NCBI GenBank assembly: GCA_009760855.2
Contig: WPIO01000011.1
Location: forward strand, 603,501-667,500
Source: Cristatella mucedo
Taxonomy: Eukaryota; Bryozoa; Phylactolaemata; Cristatellidae
Direction: 5' to 3'
DNA: 64,000 bases
A program made the position numbers and the translations under genes. Below are positions 58,415-64,000 of this stretch, piece by piece. Under the pieces are notes generated by a model. It made no database searches and was not told the origin of the DNA. It saw nothing but the letters and a program-made list of their open reading frames with translations. Each line of letters starts with the position of its first letter. Position 1 is the first letter of the stretch.

Positions 58415-59777
58415 ACCATCCAGCTGGAACACTTCACTGGGACACTTGACAACAGTGGACCTAGTTTACCCGGCCAACAAGCGTAGGCACTCACGGGGCC
58501 ACCTACCTTTTTGGCAAACAGCCTGGCCATGGTCAAGTGCGCAGGTGCGTGATCTGCCTTTGCCCCTAGTGCCTTTCGGTACCAGTACTCTGCTTCGTCG
58601 AGCTTTCCACTGTTGAAGTAAGCCTCTCCTGAAAAAAGGAGCACGAAAGCTTGCCAATATGATCGGATAGTCCATGATGGCAAATCTATGAGCAAGCAGC
58701 ACAGGACCATTTAGTAACGTGCAGTGCTTTGTTACACAGTCATGGGGCCAAATTCGCATAGCCAGACTTGTGATTTTGCCAGATAGCCCAAGGAAATCCA
58801 CCATGACTTTGATTGAAGTGTTCAAATGCAGAAGCAAAGGCATAATTGATAGCAGAAAGACAGCAGATCAATGCAGCAACGGTGGAGTCGTGTATGGCGA
58901 TTAGCCAACCCACGATTCTCGAACCCCAGTCTTTTTTTATGTTTATTCATGATAGGAGGGAGATGTGGAATTGTATTGGTACATGATTAAAAGACTAACA
59001 AATGTTCTCGCAATAACCTTAACCTAGTAAATTCGACATTGCAAACCGAAGATCTGCTGTGGTTTGGCCCAGAGATAAAGTGCTAGCCTCGAACCAAAGT
59101 GAAAGTAAATGTATTTGATTACCATTGTCGTGGGCTCGAGCCCCAAAGCATATGTGACGTGCCTGAAGAGAGATTATGTTCTCTTAGGGTGCCATATCAA
59201 TGAAATATATATATATACCACAAAGATAAACTGTACTCACCATCGCAGTAAACACTGATACTACTAGCCAGCAGCACAGCCAACCATTTGAGTCCCTTGC
59301 ATTTCCTCATCATGCATGTGTTCTAAGCATTGCTTGTGCAGACAAACGCAAACACACACCTACACTCTCAGCGCACTGCCGAGCAAATAGCATGCTTTTG
59401 GCTGCGTTTTCAGCACACTCTTTCTAATTCCGTGTACATCCAAGTCACATTTTTAGTCTTAACATGAAATAGCACATTCAGTTCTTGCCTACAAAAAAAG
59501 CTCAATCGTGCGTGCTATGGTGAGCTTGTCACCCATGCTCACGTGATCATAATCCGCAGCCGGTTGCTCACTCACCGAGCAGATTGAACAGGCTGTGCTG
59601 TGGATGATGGTCTGGCCGTCTTGCAATAGCCTCCAGGAACACTTCGATGGCCCTGCTGTACTGACCTTGCTCGACGTGCAAGCGCCCTAGGTTATATAGG
59701 CACGACACCTTTGTTGACTCGTGCAGCCTCGGATCCTTCAGTCCTACCGTGTCGATATCAGCACACTGGCGATAAAG
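53310..59777 (-). CDS. TMTC2: TMTC2-like O-mannosyltransferase, C-terminal five exons (TPR region)
   Basis: TMTC1-4 are ER multipass membrane proteins that O-mannosylate cadherin domains in the lumen; their C-terminal TPR repeats act in substrate or partner recognition. Exons, in order of translation: 59576-59777, 58507-58628, 55645-55726, 53705-53883, 53310-53492. They join in phases 1, 0, 1, 0 to 255 codons plus stop. Six consecutive TPRs are visible, starting CLYNLGRLHVEQGQYSRAIE, SLFNLLGEAYFNSGKLDEAE, AHLTMARLFAKKEQNAEAAR, YAHFLLETGRSADSEPYWQK, VLMNSGNAMRRLGKNEVAEK and GHASLGAMFHLNGKYREAEQ. GLKDPRLHE followed by CLYNLGRL, and LGAMFHLNGKYREAE, resemble the TMTC2 C-terminus (LGAILHLNG). The membrane and catalytic part lies upstream, beyond the right edge. 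Paralogue choice (TMTC2 over TMTC1/3) is a judgement from memory. Confidence 0.85.
53493..53704 (-). other. TMTC2-like short intron
   Basis: A 212-bp intron, GTGGGT to TTTCAG, and open in the reading frame of the exon before it. This makes a retained-intron product long rather than immediately stopped. Confidence 0.6.
53705..53883 (-). CDS. TMTC2: TMTC2-like coding exon (TPR4-TPR5)
   Basis: Acceptor TCTCTCGCAG, donor GTGGGT. Two bases complete an Ala codon, then 59 codons HFLLETGRSADSEPYWQKAA to TTVARFPQ. Confidence 0.88.
54158..54270. repeat. GA-rich microsatellite
   Basis: Imperfect (GA)n. Confidence 0.85.
54908..55486 (-). mobile_element. LINE family A, 3' half
   Basis: Tail, hairpin, 3' UTR and the C-terminal coding text with small duplications (for example a 20-bp repeat at 55335-55375). 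Inserted sense to TMTC2. Confidence 0.85.
55645..55726 (-). CDS. TMTC2: TMTC2-like coding exon (TPR3)
   Basis: Acceptor TTTTCCTGCAG, 27 codons plus one base (EQNAEAARWFDQALDLKPDD then VNILQQY), donor GTAAGA. Joined to the exon at 58507 it completes a 34-residue TPR exactly, which supports the exon. Confidence 0.88.
55985..56815 (+). mobile_element. LINE family E remnant, RT C-terminal region
   Basis: Degraded text for [38 protein letters not shown] and a 3' end with GAGATCTAGTTCTCTTAG (a variant hairpin). Its 3' UTR differs from family A. Related to 29000-29400. Confidence 0.65.
58340..58411. repeat. (CT)n(CA)n compound microsatellite
   Basis: About 14 CT units followed by about 22 CA units, 95 bp from the nearest TMTC2 exon. 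Confidence 0.95.
58507..58628 (-). CDS. TMTC2: TMTC2-like coding exon (TPR2)
   Basis: Acceptor TCCTTTTTTCAG. Two bases complete Gly, then 40 codons EAYFNSGKLDEAEYWYRKAL to ARLFAKK, donor GTAGGT. Confidence 0.9.
58965..59429. repeat. Direct repeat copy 1 (465 bp) next to a TMTC2 exon
   Basis: Five substitutions and a 2-bp AT-run length difference from 60109-60571, counted by eye. Contains a SINE1 copy (about 59050-59215) with a box B-like GGGCTCGAGCCCC and a (TA)n end. Confidence 0.9.
59050..59215 (+). mobile_element. tRNA-derived SINE1
   Basis: Head, box B and a hairpin whose outer stem carries C-to-T changes that leave G-U pairs. Duplicated with the surrounding block. Confidence 0.75.
59576..59777 (-). 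CDS. TMTC2: TMTC2-like coding exon (TPR1)
   Basis: Acceptor ACGTGTCCAG, 67 codons plus one base from LYRQCADIDTVGLKDPRLHE to HSLFNLL, donor GTGAGT. It lies between the two 465-bp direct repeats. Confidence 0.9.
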
Positions 59778-60108
59778 CTGGACACGTAAGAATAAATTGT
59801 ACGTCATTTAAAACTAGCTAAGGATCGACTAACAGTCATGAAGTAGATAGCTCAGCATCAAGGCAACCGGCCGGAATAGGAACAATGTAGACAGAGCAGC
59901 GAATACCAAAACAAAGCCCCAAGACCACTAAGCCTCCACAAAAAATCGTAGTGCGCCTGGTCACCTACAATCACTTATCACTATGTCGTAAAAAGCCAGT
60001 CACTCACTTAGCATAATTGCATACAGTGTGCCAACAAAAATGCATATTTGGCATTCGGGCATAAGACAAGCCAGGATTTAGCTATAAAGGATCGAACAGA
60101 CTTCGACA

Positions 60109-60571
60109 GTGGAATTGTATTGGTACATGATTAAAAGACTAACAAATGTTCTCACAATAACCTTAACCTAGTAAATTCGACATTGCAAACCGAAGATCTG
60201 CTGTGGTTTGGCCCAGAGATAAAGTGCTAGCCTCGAACCAAAGTGAAAGTGAATGTATTTGATTACCATTGTCGTGGGCTCGAGCCCCAAAGCATATGTG
60301 ACGTGCCTGAAGAGAGATTATGTTCTCTTAGGGTGCCATATCAATGAAATATATATATACCACAAAGATAAACTGTACTCACCATCGCAGTAAACACTGA
60401 TACTACTAGCCAGCAGCACAGCCAACCATTTGAGTCCCTTGCATTTCCTCATCATGCATGTGTTCTAAGCATTGCTTGTGCAGACAAACGCAAACACACA
60501 CCTACACTCTCAGCGCGCTGCCGAGCAAATAGCATGCTTTTGGCTGCATTTTGAGCACACTCTTTCTAATT
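60109..60571. repeat. Direct repeat copy 2 (463 bp)
   Basis: Same orientation as 58965-59429, with the SINE1 copy at about 60194-60357. Its right end runs into AT-rich sequence with repeated AATTT/TTTAA words, and the homology stops at a TTTCTAATT that is repeated. Confidence 0.9.
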
Positions 60572-61214
60572 TTCTAATTAATTTAAATTTTTAAATTTTA
60601 AATTTAAATTTAATTTTTTAATAATCTGGCGGATCAGACCGACAGACAACGCCTTAAATAGGAGTTGCTCGACACAGCCAATCATCAAAGGCTGAAGGGA
60701 TGTGCAGGCCCAGAATGTATGGGGGCCAGAACCCACTCCTACTGCTTAAAAATTAAAGATCACGTGATTCGACAGCTTCATTTGTATAGTGGCAGAAAAG
60801 CCGTGACGGCAATTGCCACCGGTTGCTGTTGGTAATTAAAGGATCGCCCACTCTGTATATAATTCGAACCCAAGACCTTGGTCGAGAGGAGCACGAACCT
60901 TATCTACTGGGCTATCGCGGCCTGCATGTTGTGCCTCCTTCACATAAAAATCATCAGTGTATCACAACAATTAGGACCCTTGAGGTAGATGCTGTCTGGC
61001 CAACTTGCTTTCAGTAGCAGAGGGCTGCAACACGACATTGCCTCTTGTTTAGATGCGTTTGTTCCTCTGTTCAAGCAGGTTGCTCCCCATGCCTTGATGG
61101 TCAAAGTTTTAATGGAGACGTTAAGCTAGCAAGGGCTATTATACCCAAGATTGAGAAAGCGCAAATATTATCAGAGCTGACTATCGGTTGCTATACAAGG
61201 AGTATTGTAGGCCA
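60572..61214. other. Unassigned sequence with SINE2 copy
   Basis: AT-rich start (60570-60620), SINE2 at 60775-60925. Otherwise nothing. No further TMTC2 exon was found between 59778 and the window end, so the next exon is off the right edge or too diverged to see. Confidence 0.5.
60775..60925 (-). mobile_element. tRNA-derived SINE2
   Basis: Body (GGCAGAAAAGCCGTGACGGC), box B-like complement ATTCGAACCC and head. Confidence 0.7.
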
Positions 61215-62385
61215 TACTAATCCAACCTAGCTAGCAACTTACTGGTTGTGGGCAAGCCAGGAGTGATTCAGAAATTGGAAAACTTAGTGCTCAAAATCAG
61301 CTCTGCAAGCATATCTTCTGTTGCATCTGCTCGAAGTCTATGTGTCCTGTTTCGTTACACGACCACATCAGGTCTACAGTCAAATCTGCCTACTTTCAGC
61401 TACATAACATTGCTAAAATTATAGCCTGCTTAGATAAGGATACCTTCCATGCTACTCACTACCTCAACTGCTCTCCTGACTCTTCTATGCTTCCCACTTT
61501 CTCTTTGTTGCGTGAGACGAAGTCTGTTGGCTACGCTCAAAATGGGCTCTGCCGGGATATCTTCAGTTGAATCAGCTCGAAATTTAGGTGTCATGTTCCA
61601 AAGTGACCTCTCGTTACACGACCACATCAGCTCTATAGTCAAGTCTGCCTACTTTCAGCTACCTAAAATTGCTTAAATTCGGGCTTGCATAGACAGGGAT
61701 AGTGCATCTAAATTGGTCCATGCATTTGTGACATCCAGTCTCGACTTCGGTAACTCCCGGCTTGCTGGCCTACTGGCCAGTGCAATTAGGTGCATACAGT
61801 TGGTGTATAACTCTAAGGTTTGCTCATCTGTCGTGAGCGTCACAGTGGCCACAACACACCACTTCTCGTTAACCTGCACTGGCTCGCAGTCAAGCAGCTC
61901 ATCGACTTCAAGGTTCTGTCACTCACTTTTTCAGGCCCTTCACTCTCTGGCTCCAGCCTACCTATTAGATCTACTCCTCCAAAAGGCTAGGTCTCGTACT
62001 AACAGCTTTATTGAATAAAATCCCCTCGTACGAACCTCAAATCCTTTGGAGATCGTGCCTTTAGTTCGTATGCTCCCAAAGCCTAGAACTCAATCTCGAC
62101 TGACGTCACGATAGCCCCTGACTTTAAGACATTTAAAAAGAAGCTAAATGAACATTTGTTTATCACAGCAGTAAGTGAGTCCTTGTGATTCGTCCTTTAT
62201 ATGACAATGCATGCTGACAGTGAACATGCTGCAACTACCCATATTTGCATGTTGACCTTGAGCAAGTCACCTCTTACCACTACCATTCGATCGTGCTCCC
62301 TTTACAGCATGTGTAAAGTGCCTACAAAGAGATGAAGTTCTACAAGGGAGCTATACAAACTTATTATTATTATTATTATTATAGC
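61215..62385 (+). mobile_element. LINE family A, mosaic copy
   Basis: Family A text from LLVVGKPGVIQKLENLVLKI-like codons to DKDT (61225-61445), then a family B piece, then family A again from LKMGSAGISSVESARNLGVM through the C-terminus, 3' UTR, hairpin and (ATT)n tail. Both A parts cover the same RT segment. Several frameshifts. Confidence 0.8.
61446..61534 (+). mobile_element. LINE family B fragment inside the mosaic
   Basis: CATGCTACTCACTACCTCAA through GAGACGAAGTCTGTTGGCTAC matches family B (4135-4215), but without the rest of the family B 3' end. Confidence 0.75.
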
Positions 62386-62519
62386 AAAGGCCAAGCCTAG
62401 CTTTCATAAAATGCGAGTAGAATCACTGGTTCATAGTCCAAAGGTGCCGACTTCGACCATCAACCATCTCCTAAGCCGCTGAGATGACGGAACCAAGGTA
62501 AAATCCCCCTAGACTCATC

Positions 62520-64000
62520 TGTCGTTCTTCCCTTTACCTCGAAGTCCACCTTCGAACCAGCCACTAGTGACCTCGTCTCGAAGTTCATCCCCAGGTCTAA
62601 GAAGACTACTAGCCCTCTAGACCAAATGCCACCTATTATAATTGTAAGATGCAGATTTGTTGCCTTCCATAAATAACATAAATATGTCCTTAGCCTCAGG
62701 CATTGTCTCTACATCCTTCCAAAGAGTTATTATTAAGCAACTGACGATGTCAACACTAGACAGAGATAATTTCATAAATTTTCATCCAGTCTTCATATTG
62801 CCATTCCCATTAAAGACACCGGAAAAAATAGTGGAAGGCCAGCTAAACTCTTATATCAAAACTTTAAACCTGGAAAAGTTTCAGTCAGGTTTTAGAGCTG
62901 ATCCCTCCACAGAGTCAGTACTACTGTGAGTGTATAGAGACATTCACAGGAATGCTAAGCTACGTACAGTCTCTCTAGCACGTCTATCGAATCTCTTAGT
63001 ATAGTTCGATACTATTGATTCTTAAGTCCTATTTGATCACTAATTATCTTGCCTGAGCATCACTGGCTCTGCACTGCAAAGGTTTAGGTTCTACTTTGGT
63101 AAGAGATTTCAGAGTGCTGATATCAACGGCCGACAGTCATTCTGGGAGCCTTTAAAGTATGGAGTACCCCCACGGATCTGAGCTGGGCTCACATCCTTTT
63201 GCAATGCATACTCCTCCATGTGCCTATGTAATTGCCAAGCACAATCTATGTATCCGGTTTTATGCACACGAATCACAGCCGTTCCTAGGGAACTAACTGT
63301 CCTTGCTTTACAATATGGAGAACTCTCTAAACTGCCGTGCTGCAAGTGATCCTGACATTTGGTTGGCAGCAAACTTTCTCAAATCGAATGATGATAAAAC
63401 GAGTTAGCAGTCACGGGAAAATCCAGTGTTACTCGGATACTGAAATGGCTAATACTGAAAATGGGCTCGGTCAGCACATTTCCTGTGACATCTGCATGCA
63501 ATCTGTATGACCTGCAGCAAAGTGACCTTAGACTAGCTGACCACACCAGCTCCATAGTCCATAGCTGCTTACTTTCAGCTGGGTGTTATTGCAAAATTTG
63601 GGTGCTTAGACAAGGATACCATAGCCAACCTGTTTCAAGCATGGGCGACATGCAGTTAATGACTATGTAGCTCACTGCTGGCTTGCCTTCCTCCAAGTTC
63701 ATTACGAGCAGCTCACTGCCTGTAGATTCGCTTTGCCAAGTTATAGTAGTTCTGTCAGGGAAGACAATGCTGCCCCATCTTGCCAGGTAACAGAAGTGCA
63801 CCCTCTTGCTGTGTGAAGGAAGGAAGGACTTTCTCCCTTCAATTAGCAGAGATAATACTTCCAGTCGGTACACAACTCAGCAGAAAGTACTGGCTCCCGG
63901 CCATGCAACTCATCGACTTAAAGGCTCTATCACTCACTATTCAGTACCTGCATTCTCTTGATCAGGCCTACACTACCGATCCGATATACTTCCTCATCAG
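62520..64000 (+). mobile_element. LINE family A-like, RT N-terminal and core part, degraded
   Basis: Starts with SKKTTSPLDQMP (a pre-RT motif), then DNFINFHPVFILPFPLKTPE, LEKFQSGFRADPSTESVLL, a degraded YGVPQG/FYADD region and RNL-like text, to the window edge. It reaches further 5' than the other copies but has many stops and frameshifts. Confidence 0.75.

Larger units (their letters stand above)
55727..58506 (-). other. TMTC2-like intron
   Basis: Contains the LINE at 55985-56815, a (TCTGA)n run near 57976 and CT/CA repeats at 58340-58411. 56820-57960 has open plus frames that I do not recognise. Confidence 0.6.

Overview
The window is nuclear DNA from an invertebrate animal. It has intron-split genes with GT-AG (and one GC-AG) splice sites, very long dinucleotide microsatellites, and many fragments of L2/CR1-type non-LTR retrotransposons and tRNA-derived SINEs. 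The CLIC gene resembles the EXC-4/insect type more than vertebrate CLIC1-6, so I infer an invertebrate but cannot name the phylum. I saw no LTR retroviruses, Polintons, CRISPR arrays or bacterial-type operons.

Left part (1-17.2 kb): a head-to-head pair of host genes. NSUN5 (rRNA cytosine-5 methyltransferase family) runs on the minus strand. Only its first two coding exons (5916-6005 and 558-746) are inside the window; the rest lies off the left edge. A complete five-exon CLIC/EXC-4 gene (268 aa) runs on the plus strand from 6169 to 17163. Only 163 bp separate the two start codons. That GC-rich gap carries an NRF1-like palindrome and an inverted CCAAT box and looks like a shared bidirectional promoter.

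Middle part (17.2-53.3 kb): no gene I can recognise. It is made of LINE and SINE fragments, some nested or inverted, long CT/GA/GT/TA tracts, a 10-bp minisatellite at 26.7 kb, a TA-flanked Tc1/mariner-like element at 47.06 kb, several GC-rich islands (23.2-24.7, 40.1-41.5, 44.2-46.2, 47.7-48.0 kb), two TATA boxes and three low-confidence exon-like stretches.

Right part (53.3-64 kb): the last five coding exons of a TMTC2-like gene on the minus strand. They give 255 residues with six C-terminal TPR repeats, and all splice phases fit. One of these exons is bracketed by two nearly identical 465-bp direct repeats. The last 3 kb is LINE debris.

Transposon biology is the most distinctive theme. The commonest LINE (here family A) ends in a conserved hairpin followed by an (ATT)n tail. 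A tRNA-derived SINE (SINE1) carries the same hairpin, which suggests that the LINE mobilises the SINE. Two plus-strand family A copies sit inside minus-strand copies of a related family (C). Several inverted pairs have both 3' tails pointing outward. Family letters A, B, C, E and SINE1/SINE2 are my own labels.
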